Made by a program: the position numbers and the translations under genes
Shown: one piece after another, positions 1-8,998 of the stretch
How the letters are laid out: each line of letters starts with the position of its first letter
Numbering within the stretch: position 1 is the stretch's first letter
Assembly (NCBI GenBank): GCA_021628825.1
Contig: JAJXRY010000001.1
Location: 434,001 to 498,000 of the forward strand
Origin: Lachnospiraceae bacterium
Lineage (GTDB): Bacteria > Bacillota > Clostridia > Lachnospirales > Lachnospiraceae
DNA length: 64,000 bases
Reading direction: 5' to 3'
The notes under the pieces: generated by a model
What the model was told of the DNA's origin: nothing
The model's input: only the letters and a program-made list of their open reading frames with translations
Databases searched by the model: none

Positions 1-1
1 C

Positions 2-103
2 AGGGATCCGGTTGTGGGCAACATCCACCGGGATGAACTGATTGGGAAAGCATGGATGCGGATTTATCCGTTTGACCAGATGTGTATTATCAAACATCAG
101 TAA
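2..103 (+). CDS. lepB: Signal peptidase I, C-terminal end (partial)
   Basis: The window opens inside a reading frame whose last 33 residues include VVGNIHRDELIGKAW and RIYPF before a TAA stop. This matches the C-terminal strand of type I signal peptidases, membrane serine proteases that remove signal peptides from exported proteins. The catalytic Ser/Lys region lies outside the window. It is followed 17 bases later by rnhB, a common neighbourhood in Firmicutes. Identification rests on a short tail, so it is good but not certain. Confidence 0.7.
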   Translation, partial: RDPVVGNIHRDELIGKAWMRIYPFDQMCIIKHQ

Positions 104-120
104 AATAACAGGAGTACATA

Positions 121-898
121 ATGGAAACAAAGATCAGTGTGATCAAAGAAGAATTACAGGCAGCATCTTATAAAGAGCTGCCTCTCTTTATAAGTAAATA
201 CGAAGCAGATGAACGAAGCGGAGTCGCTGCGCTTGTAAAAAGGGCACGTAAGCAGATCGATGATTATGAGAACGAGTTGCTGCGTACCGAAAAGATGAAG
301 GAATATGAGAAGAAATACAGTCAGTATTCTTATATCTGTGGAATTGATGAAGTTGGAAGAGGTCCGCTTGCCGGACCGGTTGTGGCAGGTGCTGTGATCC
401 TGCCCAAAGATTGTGATATTTTGTATCTAAATGATTCCAAACAACTCTCCGAAAAGAAAAGAGAAGAGTTAAATGACATCATTTTGGAAAAGGCAGTGGC
501 AACCGGAATTGGTGTTGTGTCACCGGAACGGATTGACGAAATCAATATTTTGCAGGCAACCTATGAGGCAATGCGTCAGGCAATTGGAAACCTTTCCGTA
601 AAGCCGGATCTGCTGCTTAACGATGCGGTAACGATTCCGAAGGTCGAGATCCCGCAGGTGCCGATTATTAAAGGGGATGCCAAGAGCATTTCCATCGCGG
701 CGGCTAGCATCATTGCCAAGGTATACAGGGATCATCTGATGGTGCAGTATGACGAGATTTTTCCCGGGATACGGGTTTGCGGGAAATAAAGGATACGGGG
801 CACAGGCCCATATGGAAGCGATCCGTACCTTAGGACCGACACCAATCAACAGAAGAACATTTATTAGGAATAGTTACCAAAACATAATATTATACTAG
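121..898 (+). CDS. rnhB: Ribonuclease HII (one apparent frameshift)
   Basis: RNase HII cleaves the RNA strand of RNA-DNA hybrids and removes misincorporated ribonucleotides. The signature GIDEVGRGPLAGPVV (about residues 74-88) carries the first catalytic Asp and Glu, and LNDSKQLSEKKRE and AAASIIAKVYRDHLM follow. As written the frame stops at 789. Dropping one G from the GGG near 766 restores GYGFAGNKGYG and continues through RTLGPTPINRRTF to a TAG at 896-898, the normal family ending. The roughly 75-residue region before the catalytic core is typical of clostridial RNase HII. A Shine-Dalgarno, ggag, precedes the ATG. Confidence 0.93.
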
Positions 899-909
899 GA
901 GAAATCAGA

Positions 910-2521
910 TTGAACATTTCATCCTTTGTAAATCAGATTACACAGACAATTACAGATGCGGCGAATGGGAACACAGGGAATCTTTCTCCTTCTGCTTTGG
1001 AGGAGAGCATCCGCAACGTGCTGGAAGCGTTTCGGTGAAAAGGTTGAGGAAGGTCGGTAACAGGGAGAGATTCTGCAGATGAACGGGAATGAGATTCTGT
1101 TGTCCCTTGGAGAAAACCAGCTTCTGCAGGCAAGGTTGGAGGGCGGAGCAATGCCCAAAATGGGCCAGATCATGACCTTTCAGATCCAGAATACGGCAGG
1201 AAATAAAATTTCCCTGACGCCGCTTTTTTTGGAAAACTTAAGCCAGAATCCCAGTATTTCCACAGCATTGAAGGCGGCAGGCCTTCCTCTGACAGATCAG
1301 ATGATTCAGATGGTGAAGGATATGATGCAGGAGGGGCTACCGATCGACCGGCAGTCGCTATATCAGATGAACCGTGCCATGAATCTGAATCAGGGAGTAC
1401 CTACGTCGACACTGGCACAGATGCAGCGTTTGGGGATTCCATTGGAAGCGGATATGATCCAGCAGTTTCAGAACTACCAGAATTATGAGCATCAGATTAC
1501 CGGAAGTCTTTCGGATCTTACCGATGCTTTTACGGAGAGTTTTTTACAGTTATCCGGGGAACAGGGCGCACAGGAAGGACTGTCTTTCGTGCAGGATATA
1601 TTAGGACAGTTTGTAAGTGAAGAGGGAATCCCGGAAGAGAACATTTCACAGAATCCGGAAAACGTACAGAACCAGCCGGACGGACAGACAGAAGGATTAC
1701 AAAAGAATTTTACAGAAAGTGCACTGTATAAGGATCTTAAGGAGCTTGGCGCATCGCCGGAACAGTTGTCCAATCTGGTTTCCAATAAGGGGAACGGACA
1801 GCAGGTGTTAAAAGAGGTGCTGCATCTGATTGATCAGAACCTGAAAGGTGAAGTGAGTACACCGGATTTTAGTGAAAAGCTGGGAAAATTTTTAGAGGGA
1901 AAAGAATTTAAGCAGTTATTTAAGGAGACCTTAAACAAGCAGTTGCTTTTAGAGCCGGCCGAGGTGGCAGAAGAGGGCAAGGTGGATCAGCTCTATGAAA
2001 AGTTGAACCAGCAGATGAAGAGTCTGAATGCGCTGCTATCCGATCCGGCAAGAGGTGATACGGCACTTGCGAAAACGGTGACGAATCTGAATCAGAATAT
2101 GGATTTTATGAATGCGATGAATCAGAACTTTTCTTATATTCAGATTCCGCTTAAAATGTACAATAAAGAGACAAGCTGCGAACTGTTTGTCTATACGAAT
2201 AAGAAGAGCCTGGCAAAGAAGGACGGCAATGTAAGTGCGCTGCTGCATCTGGATATGGAATACTTAGGAAGCGTGGATGTGCATGTCACGTTAAGTCAGG
2301 GACAGAAGGTGGCAACGAAGTTTTATCTTCAGGATGATGCCGCACTGGATCTCATTGCAGAGCACATTGATCTGCTGAATGACCGGCTGAATAAGCGCGG
2401 TTATACGATGAATGCCGAATTTATCAACCGGGATACGGAGACGAATGTTTTAGGCGAGATCCTGGATCAGAGTAAAAATATCTCCGTATTGTCGGGAACC
2501 TCCTTTGATGTGAGGGCGTAA
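910..2521 (+). CDS. YlqG/FliK-like glutamine-rich protein (disrupted near N-terminus)
   Basis: The gene sits between rnhB and an FlhB-like gene, exactly where Bacillus has ylqG. It encodes a long Gln/Asn/Leu-rich protein with a C-terminal domain (about the last 130 residues, from SYIQIPLKMYNKETSCELFV) resembling the FliK/flagellar hook-length control C-terminal fold. I start it at the TTG of 910-912 because an AGGAG lies 8 bases upstream and the first 42 residues read sensibly. The frame then breaks at about 1034 and meets a stop at 1058-1060, so two small errors are needed to join the parts; the uninterrupted part runs 1079-2521. Its function is unknown. A link to export or flagellar regulation is inference from the FliK-like end and the FlhB-like neighbour. 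Confidence 0.6.
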
Positions 2522-2599
2522 CGGAATATGGAACACAGAGTTTAATATAGGTGAAATAGAACCGGGGAACAGGAACCGGAAAGCAGTAAAGGATCGTAT

Positions 2600-2902
2600 A
2601 TGGAAGAAACGAAGCAGAAAAGAGAAAGGGTGAAACAGGCGGTTGCGCTTGCCTATGATCCGGAGGAAGATGCCCCCAAGGTTATTGCAAGCGGACGTGG
2701 GGCACTGGCAGAACGAATCATTGAAAAGGCGAAGGAAGCAAACGTTGCTGTACACCGGGACGATAAGCTGGCAGACACCTTATCCAGACTGGAAATCGGA
2801 GAAATGATTCCGCCGGAGCTTTATGAGGTGGTGGCAGAGATTCTGGTGTTTGTTGATGCGATGGATAAGATCAAAGCCAAGATGGATGCACATAAGAAGT
2901 AA
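2600..2902 (+). CDS. FlhB C-terminal domain homologue (YlqH-type)
   Basis: This 100-residue soluble protein matches the cytoplasmic C-terminal domain of FlhB/EscU export-switch proteins: KQAVALAYDPEEDAPKV near residues 11-27, then a helix-rich IPPELYEVVAEILVFV. It lacks the FlhB membrane domain and has no Asn-Pro-Thr-His autocleavage motif, as in free-standing YlqH proteins of Firmicutes. The pairing with the FliK-like gene just upstream mirrors the FliK-FlhB interaction that controls substrate switching in flagellar export, but its role here is unknown. The stop codon lies inside the first copy of a 16-bp tandem repeat. Confidence 0.8.
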   Translation: MEETKQKRERVKQAVALAYDPEEDAPKVIASGRGALAERIIEKAKEANVAVHRDDKLADTLSRLEIGEMIPPELYEVVAEILVFVDAMDKIKAKMDAHKK

Positions 2903-2958
2903 GTAAATAAGGAAGTAAGTAAATAAGGAAGTAAAGAAATAAGGAAATAAAGTAGTAA
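2895..2958. repeat. Four copies of a 16-bp tandem repeat
   Basis: Four adjoining 16-base units of the form ggaagtaagtaaataa occupy 2895-2910, 2911-2926, 2927-2942 and 2943-2958, the last two slightly diverged. The repeat starts inside the last codons of the FlhB-like gene, supplies its TAA stop and fills the spacer to yraN. Each unit carries several TAA stops. Confidence 0.9.
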
Positions 2959-2968
2959 GGGGAAATCA

Positions 2969-3341
2969 TTGAATAAGAGGGAATTAGGAACGCAGAAGGA
3001 GCTGCAGGCCATGCACTATCTGGAAAAGCAGGGAATGAAGATCCTTCAAAGAAATTTCCGGTGCCGCATGGGCGAGATTGACCTGATCGCACAGGATGGA
3101 GACTGCCTTGTTTTTGTAGAAGTGAAGTACCGGACCAGTAACCGTTACGGATCACCGTTGGAGGCCGTGAACGCACGCAAGCAAAGTACGATCCGGAAAG
3201 TGGCACAGTATTATCTGCTTGGCAGGAAACAGCTGGACTGTCCGGTGCGTTTTGATGTGGTCGGAATCTGTGGAAATGAGTTGGAGCATATGAAAAACGC
3301 TTTTTGATATGCGGACCAGAGAAAGGAGTCCGAATCTGTGA
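2969..3341 (+). CDS. yraN: YraN family endonuclease-like protein (UPF0102)
   Basis: YraN/UPF0102 proteins have a restriction-endonuclease-like (PD-D/ExK) fold of uncertain cellular role. Visible features are QKELQAMHYLEKQG at the N-terminus, then CRMGEIDLIAQDGDCLVFVEVKYR (given here only as landmarks: Glu-Ile-Asp-Leu-Ile, then Phe-Val-Glu-Val-Lys), the putative catalytic D and E-x-K. The start is TTG 2969. As written the frame stops at 3305-3307. Reading the T5 at 3301-3305 as T4 extends it to TGA 3339-3341, which overlaps the GTG start of pgeF by 4 bases (GTGA). That typical operon overlap supports the repair. Confidence 0.85.
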
Positions 3342-4195
3342 CAGAATGGAAACGAAAAGAAAACCGGTATCATATGGTATCGCATGAAGGAAAAGAGGGT
3401 CTGATTTATCTGACATTTCCTGTTCTGGATGGAGCAGAGAATGTCAGACATTTATTTTCTACCAGAAAAGGCGGCGTAAGCAGGGGGATTTATGAGAGCA
3501 TGAACCTCAGCTTTCACCGTGGGGACGATGCGGAAAATGTCCTTGAAAACTTCCGGCGGATTGCAGCGCTTTTTGACAGTACGCCGGATAAAATCGTCTG
3601 TGCGAAGCAGACCCATACCACGAATATCCGCAGAGTGACGAAGGTAGATGCCGGAAAGGCAGTAACGCAAGAAACGGATTATGAAGAGATTGATGGGTTG
3701 GTTACCAATGAACCGGGGCTGATTCTTTGTACCTCTTTTGCAGACTGTGTACCGCTTTATTTCGTAGATCCAAAGAAGCAGGCAATCGGACTTGCCCATT
3801 CCGGCTGGCGTGGTACCGTGAACCGTATGGGAGCAAGGATGATTGAGGAGATGAACCATCAGTTTGGAAGTAATCCCGGAGATTTGCTTGTGGCGGTTGG
3901 TCCATCGATCTGTGTAGACTGCTATGAAGTGGGAGAGGATGTTGCCGGGGAGTTTCAAAAGGCTTTTCCGGACACGGTGGTATTACAGAAGGGAAAGCTG
4001 GAGGGTAAGTACCAGCTTGATTTATGGAAGGCCAATGAGCAGCTCCTGTTGGATGCCGGAATCCGGAAAGAGCATCTTGAAATTACAGATCTTTGTACCT
4101 GCTGCAACCCGGAGCTTTTTTGGTTTTCGCACCGGGCAAGCCATGGACAGAGGGGGAATCTGTGCGCATTTCTGGAGCTTATGGGGAAACATTAA
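3338..4195 (+). CDS. pgeF: PgeF/YlmD family multicopper-oxidase-like purine nucleoside enzyme
   Basis: The 285-residue product is a full-length member of the YfiH/YlmD (DUF152, laccase-domain) family. Related proteins cleave or deaminate purine nucleosides and edit peptidoglycan precursors. The metal and active-site motifs are present: AKQTH near residue 90, SFADCVPLYF near 133 and AHSGWRGT near 152, with a CTCCN cluster towards the C-terminus. Start is GTG 3338, overlapping yraN by four bases. The older label 'polyphenol oxidase' should not be taken as its function. Intact reading frame. Confidence 0.88.
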   Translation: MTEWKRKENRYHMVSHEGKEGLIYLTFPVLDGAENVRHLFSTRKGGVSRGIYESMNLSFHRGDDAENVLENFRRIAALFDSTPDKIVCAKQTHTTNIRRVTKVDAGKAVTQETDYEEIDGLVTNEPGLILCTSFADCVPLYFVDPKKQAIGLAHSGWRGTVNRMGARMIEEMNHQFGSNPGDLLVAVGPSICVDCYEVGEDVAGEFQKAFPDTVVLQKGKLEGKYQLDLWKANEQLLLDAGIRKEHLEITDLCTCCNPELFWFSHRASHGQRGNLCAFLELMGKH

Positions 4196-4208
4196 TAAAA
4201 ACCTTAAT

Positions 4209-4238
4209 AAAATTCCTACCATGTATTTAAAATTCCTA
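4209..4238. promoter_or_regulatory. Direct repeat upstream of the response regulator
   Basis: The 10-mer aaaattccta occurs at 4209-4218 and again at 4229-4238, exactly 20 bases apart (two helical turns), about 45 bases before the response regulator start. Tandem half-sites on one face of DNA are the usual binding pattern of OmpR-type regulators, so this may be an autoregulatory site. That role is inference; the repeat itself is plainly visible. Confidence 0.5.
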
Positions 4239-4282
4239 TGTTTTTAATAAGAGGGTCAAAATGAGAAAGGTGAGGGAGAACA

Positions 4283-4975
4283 ATGACGAATATACTGGTA
4301 TGTGATGACGACAAAGAAATTGTAGACGCCATCGAGATTTATCTGCAGCAGGAGGGTTATCAGATCTATAAGGCTTACGATGGAGAGCAGGCGATTAAAG
4401 TACTTAAGGAGACGAATATCCAGCTTCTGATTATTGACATTATGATGCCGAAGTTAGATGGAATTCACGCTACCTTAAAGATCCGGGAATTCAGCAGTGT
4501 CCCGATTATTTTCCTGTCTGCCAAGTCGGAGGATACAGATAAGATCCTCGGATTAAATATGGGAGCGGACGATTACATTACGAAGCCGTTTAATCCGCTC
4601 GAGCTTGTGGCAAGGGTAAAGTCAAACCTCCGGCGTTATACCCAGCTTGGAAGCCTGAATGTCGAGAACAATGCACTGTATCAGGTTGGCGGACTGTGTA
4701 TAAACGATGACACCAAGGAAGTGACCGTGGACGGAGAGCCGGTAAAGCTTACCCCGATTGAGTACAATATCCTGTTTCTTCTGGTGAAAAACCAGGGCAA
4801 GGTCTTTTCTATCGACCAGATTTACGAAAATATCTGGAATGAAGAGGCCATCGGTGCAGATAATACCGTAGCAGTACATATTCGTCATATTCGTGAAAAA
4901 ATTGAAATCAATCCCAAGGAACCTCGTTATTTGAAAGTAGTCTGGGGCGTAGGCTACAAAGTAGAAAAACAATAG
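4283..4975 (+). CDS. OmpR/PhoB-family response regulator
   Basis: A 230-residue two-domain regulator. The receiver domain has the acidic pocket CDDD (residues 7-10), the phosphoacceptor Asp52 in LLIIDIMMPKLDG, and the conserved Lys in ITKPF near residue 101. The C-terminal winged helix (about 130-228) contains KLTPIEYNILFLLVKNQGKVFS and the recognition region VAVHIRHIREKIE. It resembles VanR-like regulators paired with membrane sensor kinases. The start is ATG 4283. It lies 16 bases before its kinase gene, so the two are probably cotranscribed. Targets are unknown, but a direct repeat upstream suggests autoregulation. Confidence 0.93.
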   Translation: MTNILVCDDDKEIVDAIEIYLQQEGYQIYKAYDGEQAIKVLKETNIQLLIIDIMMPKLDGIHATLKIREFSSVPIIFLSAKSEDTDKILGLNMGADDYITKPFNPLELVARVKSNLRRYTQLGSLNVENNALYQVGGLCINDDTKEVTVDGEPVKLTPIEYNILFLLVKNQGKVFSIDQIYENIWNEEAIGADNTVAVHIRHIREKIEINPKEPRYLKVVWGVGYKVEKQ

Positions 4976-4991
4976 GAAAGGTAGAAAGAGG

Positions 4992-7607
4992 ATGAACAAG
5001 GTGCAGAAGGTTATCTGTCATGTGGTACAGCATGTTGCACTCGTTGTAGGCGTTGTATTGCTTACGACGGCACTATTGAGCTCGTATGTACGGTATGAGA
5101 CAGTAAACGGTGTGCAGTCCACATTCTTGAATAACGAAGGACAGCAGAAGGATTTTGAAGATTCGAAGATTTTTAACCAGTTGATGAAGGAGCAGGCACT
5201 GGCGATTGTACGATATGGCGCGATACGCGGACAGTTAGAAACCGACGGAGTATACGATGCCAATAAGGTCATTGATGTCACGGCATATGCCAACCGGTTT
5301 GAGGGAGTGCCGAGCCGGTATGTGACGGCAGATTATTATTTGGAGGATCTGATCCGCTGGGGCAAATATGGCATTGAATATGTGATGACGGAAACCTCAG
5401 CTGCGGATTTTTTAAGTGGGATCACAGAGTATACCGTCATTTCCGACACGGGGTATGGAAGTTATCACGGCAATATCAGCTCATATAATACCGATTTAAG
5501 TCATTCTGTGGAAAAGATCGATGTCTCCGGAAATTCGTTATCCCAGACACTGTATGAGGATGTCTATGCAGGAGACTGGTTGAGCGGAGAAGGCGGGGAA
5601 AACACAGAGGTATCGCAGCATCAGCTGATTGTGAACCGTTATCAGACGGTCGATGGCAAAAATATTGAGGATTATGTTTCGGACTGGGATACTTATGATA
5701 TGCTGAGGGATTCCCTCGTAGCAACCATTCGGGATCTGGCAGAGAATTATGCGCTCTGCGAGAAGTACTATGACTACTATGATGAAACCGGAAGTGATGC
5801 AAAATCCAATGTCGTATATCTGATCCGTAAAACGATCGGAAATAAGACGGAAGTTTATACCAATATGGATACGGAGCGGACAGATCTCACTTCTTTGGAG
5901 ATGACGCTGAAAGAGAAGTGCGACCGGTATCTTCTTTATGATGCACAGGATCTGCGGTATGAAACGAATACCAAGGTTACGGAAGCAGAACTCCGTCAGT
6001 ATATCAGTGATTATGGGTATGCCTATCCGGAAAACTTACAGATCATGGTCGGAGTGAACAGGGACCGTGCAGTGAAGGATTGCTTTGTGACTACCGGCGC
6101 AGCCTATCAGAATGCGGTTCCGGACTTTACGCAGAATGTGATTATTGCGGTGATCTGGCTGCTTATTTTCCTGGCAATGGTGATCCTTCTTACCGTCAAA
6201 GAGGGTGTTGTCAAGGATAAAGAGACCGGAGCGAAAACTTATGTATTACATGCGGAAGATAAGATTCCAACAGAAATTTTCCTCGTACTGTTTGCCATTG
6301 CAATGGGTGTTCTGATTGGCGTGTGTGTAGAACTTTTCCTTGGTGGAATGTGGATTTCAGATCTTTATACCTTATATCAGCGGAACGGTGTTATCCTGTT
6401 TACAGCAGGAATTGCATTGCTTGGAAGTCTGCTTTGTTCCTTCTTTTACTATAGTCTGGTGCGCAGGATCAGGGCACACCGGATCTGGAAAGGAAGCATC
6501 TTGCGCTGGGCAATTGTTCAGCTTAAGAAGGGAGTCTGTTATATGCAGAATCACAAATCCATGGTGGTACGGGTATGGATACCGTTCCTTGGATTTGCCG
6601 GAGTGAACCTGCTTGCGGTGATTCTTGCAGACCAAATGATGATGTCCTATGTGGTGTTTATCGGAATCCTGCTGTTTGATGCACTGGTTGGTGTGGTGTG
6701 CTTCCGGAATGCAGTTGCAAGACAGAATATTTTGCAGGTGATTAACCGGATCTGTAAGGGAGACCTGAAGGCCAAGGTGGATGAGACCGGACTGAATGGA
6801 GATAATCTGGTGCTGGCAAAGGCCGTGAACCGGATTGGAGACAGTGTGCGGGAGGCGGTTGAAACCAGTATGAAGGATGAACGGTTAAAGGCAGATCTCA
6901 TTACCAATGTTTCCCATGACCTGAAAACACCGTTAACCTCGATTATCAATTATGTGGATCTCATCAAGAGAGAACAGGTCGATAATCCCAAGGTACAGGA
7001 ATATATTGAAGTATTGGATACGAAGTCGCAGCGGTTAAAGCAGTTAACGGAAGACCTGCTCGAAGCCTCCAAGATTTCTTCCGGAAATATTGTACTTCAT
7101 ATGGAGCGGATTAATCTGGTGGAGCTGCTCAATCAGACGCTTGGAGAATTTTCTGAGAAGTTTGAGCAGAAGGGACTTATATCTGTGGTTAATGCACCTT
7201 CACAGGCCGTCTATGTACTGGCAGACAGCCGCAGAAGCTACCGCGTGATGGAAAATATCTTTAACAACATTTATAAGTATGCATTAGAGGGAACCAGAAT
7301 TTACATTGATCTTGGATTCACAGAATGGAAGAGTGCAGACGGAAGCGGAAGCCAGGCCGGCGTATTCCTTTCTTTAAAGAATATTTCCGCAATGGAGCTT
7401 AATGTGGCACCGGAAGAACTGACTGAACGGTTTATCCGTGGGGATGAATCGAGAACAACAGAAGGAAGCGGTCTCGGACTTTCAATTGCGAAGAACCTGA
7501 CAGAAGCCATGAATGGCATGTTTGAGATTTCTATTGACGGTGATTTATTCAAGGTAGTGCTTGTATTTCCAAAGATGGATGATGTGAAGCCGCAAACAGA
7601 AGTATAA
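4992..7607 (+). CDS. Membrane sensor histidine kinase with large extracytoplasmic domain
   Basis: An 871-residue sensor kinase partner of the preceding response regulator. A first membrane helix at about residues 9-31 is followed by a long extracytoplasmic region (about 32-380) that I do not recognise. Four or five membrane helices then occur between about 381 and 571, an unusual multi-span module in the middle of the protein. A HAMP-like linker leads to the H-box NVSHDLKTPLTS (His about 642), the N-box ENIFNNIYKYA (about 753) and the G-box GSGLGLSIAKN (about 825). The frame is intact and a strong terminator follows. The ligand is unknown. Confidence 0.9.
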   Translation: MNKVQKVICHVVQHVALVVGVVLLTTALLSSYVRYETVNGVQSTFLNNEGQQKDFEDSKIFNQLMKEQALAIVRYGAIRGQLETDGVYDANKVIDVTAYANRFEGVPSRYVTADYYLEDLIRWGKYGIEYVMTETSAADFLSGITEYTVISDTGYGSYHGNISSYNTDLSHSVEKIDVSGNSLSQTLYEDVYAGDWLSGEGGENTEVSQHQLIVNRYQTVDGKNIEDYVSDWDTYDMLRDSLVATIRDLAENYALCEKYYDYYDETGSDAKSNVVYLIRKTIGNKTEVYTNMDTERTDLTSLEMTLKEKCDRYLLYDAQDLRYETNTKVTEAELRQYISDYGYAYPENLQIMVGVNRDRAVKDCFVTTGAAYQNAVPDFTQNVIIAVIWLLIFLAMVILLTVKEGVVKDKETGAKTYVLHAEDKIPTEIFLVLFAIAMGVLIGVCVELFLGGMWISDLYTLYQRNGVILFTAGIALLGSLLCSFFYYSLVRRIRAHRIWKGSILRWAIVQLKKGVCYMQNHKSMVVRVWIPFLGFAGVNLLAVILADQMMMSYVVFIGILLFDALVGVVCFRNAVARQNILQVINRICKGDLKAKVDETGLNGDNLVLAKAVNRIGDSVREAVETSMKDERLKADLITNVSHDLKTPLTSIINYVDLIKREQVDNPKVQEYIEVLDTKSQRLKQLTEDLLEASKISSGNIVLHMERINLVELLNQTLGEFSEKFEQKGLISVVNAPSQAVYVLADSRRSYRVMENIFNNIYKYALEGTRIYIDLGFTEWKSADGSGSQAGVFLSLKNISAMELNVAPEELTERFIRGDESRTTEGSGLGLSIAKNLTEAMNGMFEISIDGDLFKVVLVFPKMDDVKPQTEV

Positions 7608-7632
7608 AAAGGATCAGAATACAGTAATATAG

Positions 7633-7667
7633 AAAACCGGAACTCAATCATGTGGGTTCCGGTTTTT
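7633..7667 (+). terminator. Rho-independent terminator after the sensor kinase
   Basis: An 11-bp stem, aaaaccggaac (7633-7643) with gttccggtttt (7656-7666), a 12-base loop and a T-run. It lies between the plus-strand kinase gene and the minus-strand prs gene and may work in both directions because A-runs flank the other side. Confidence 0.92.
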
Positions 7668-7699
7668 GCATGCAAAAATCATTCTGCAGAAGAATCAAT

Positions 7700-8894
7700 C
7701 TATTCGGTAATATACATATTTTCACGGTTGTTATACTTGGCAAGAATTTCCTGAATCTTCTCGGTCGGTGTGTAAACATTCATCATGGAAGAATCGTGAT
7801 TCATAAAGTCAATGATGGAAGCAAGAAATTTGCTCATGTCAGCTTCCAGATAATAGGGCTTTGACTTTAATTCCGGGAGCTGGTAGGTGAGGTTCGTGGT
7901 AACCACCTTGTCAAAGTAGGACTTCTCATAGGCTTCATCAAATCGATCCAGTCCATCAGTAAACAGACCAAAGGTACAGCAGATGTAAACACGCTTGGCA
8001 TTCATGGCCTTTAACTGCTTTGCAGTATCTAGCATGCTTCCGCCGGAGGAGATCATATCGTCGATGATAATGACATCCTTGCCATCGATGTTGTCACCTA
8101 AGAATTCATGTGCAACAATTGGGTTCTTTCCATTAACAATTGTGGAGTAGTCACGGCGCTTATAGAACATACCGGTATCAACACCCAAAACATTTGCAAA
8201 ATATACGGCACGGTCGAGTGCTCCTTCATCCGGGCTGATGACGATCAGATGATCCTTGTCGATAATCAGATTCTGTTCGGAACCGAGCAGCGCACGGATA
8301 AACTGATAGGGTGGTGTGAAGTTATCAAAGCCACATAAGGGTTCTGCATTCTGGACTCTGGGATCGTGGGCATCAAAGGTGATAAAGTTACTTACGCCCA
8401 TATTGCTCAGCTCTTCGATAGCATAGGCACAGTCCAAGGATTCACGGCCATTTCTTTTATGCTGTCTTCCTTCATAAAGAAAGGGCATGATGACATTGAT
8501 GCGGTGGGCCTTGCCGTTGATGGCAGAGATCACGCGCTTCAGATCCTGATAGTGGTCATCCGGTGACTTATAATTGATAAAAACCATTCATTTTATAAGT
8601 AATATTGTGGTTACATACATCAACCAGAATGAAAATATCCTTTCCACGGATGGATTCGTCAATTGTTGCTTTGCCTTCACCGGAACCGAAGCGGTGGCAT
8701 GCGGCATCCGCAATGAAATTGTCTGAAACATATCCCTGAAAGGCGGGATCGTTCTTGGCAATATTCTTCACATCTTTACGGAAATTGACAAGATAGTGAT
8801 TGACACTGTTTCCGAGATTCCGGGCAGAATCCATAACGATGAGCTTTAAGGGAGCAACAGGAATTGCTGCTTCCAGTTTTGACAAATTAGGCAT
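7700..8894 (-). CDS. prs: Ribose-phosphate pyrophosphokinase, long clostridial form
   Basis: Prs makes PRPP from ribose 5-phosphate and ATP for nucleotide, His and Trp synthesis. The PRPP-binding loop VIIIDDMISSGGSMLDTAKQ is clear, as are FITFDAHDPRVQN (metal/ATP site region) and FLYEGRQHKRNGRE. The protein is about 397 residues, longer than the usual ~315, because of a divergent N-terminal part and inserts typical of Clostridia homologues. The start is the ATG at 8894-8892 (MPNLSKLEAA), preceded by ggagg; a longer upstream ATG lacks a ribosome site. One frameshift near 8575 is repaired by reading T5 as T4, giving KMNGFINYKSPDD. It is transcribed divergently from the DUF512 gene. Confidence 0.87.
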
Positions 8895-8944
8895 AATATC
8901 CTCCGAAAGTTTGAAATGTAATAAATATTTCTCAACCAATTATT

Positions 8945-8973
8945 TTTATAACATTCTGCTAGTGACACGTCAA
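8945..8973 (-). promoter_or_regulatory. Sigma-A-like promoter of prs
   Basis: On the minus strand TTGACG (8973-8968), a 17-base spacer and TATAAA (8950-8945) form a good vegetative promoter about 45 bases upstream of the prs ribosome site. Its -35 element abuts the -35 of the opposite promoter. Confidence 0.65.
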
Positions 8974-8990
8974 GAAAATTCTAGTACAAT
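8962..8990 (+). promoter_or_regulatory. Sigma-A-like promoter giving a near-leaderless DUF512 mRNA
   Basis: GTGACA (8962-8967), a 17-base spacer and TACAAT (8985-8990) point to a transcription start near 8997, only about two bases before the ATG at 8999. No Shine-Dalgarno is visible, so the message may be leaderless. The element interleaves with the divergent prs promoter. Confidence 0.5.
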
Positions 8991-8998
8991 GTTCTTTT

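Noticed and set aside
3301..3341. Natural early stop of yraN at 3307.
   Set aside because: The T5-to-T4 repair gives a C-terminal extension ending in a four-base overlap with pgeF, the expected operon junction.
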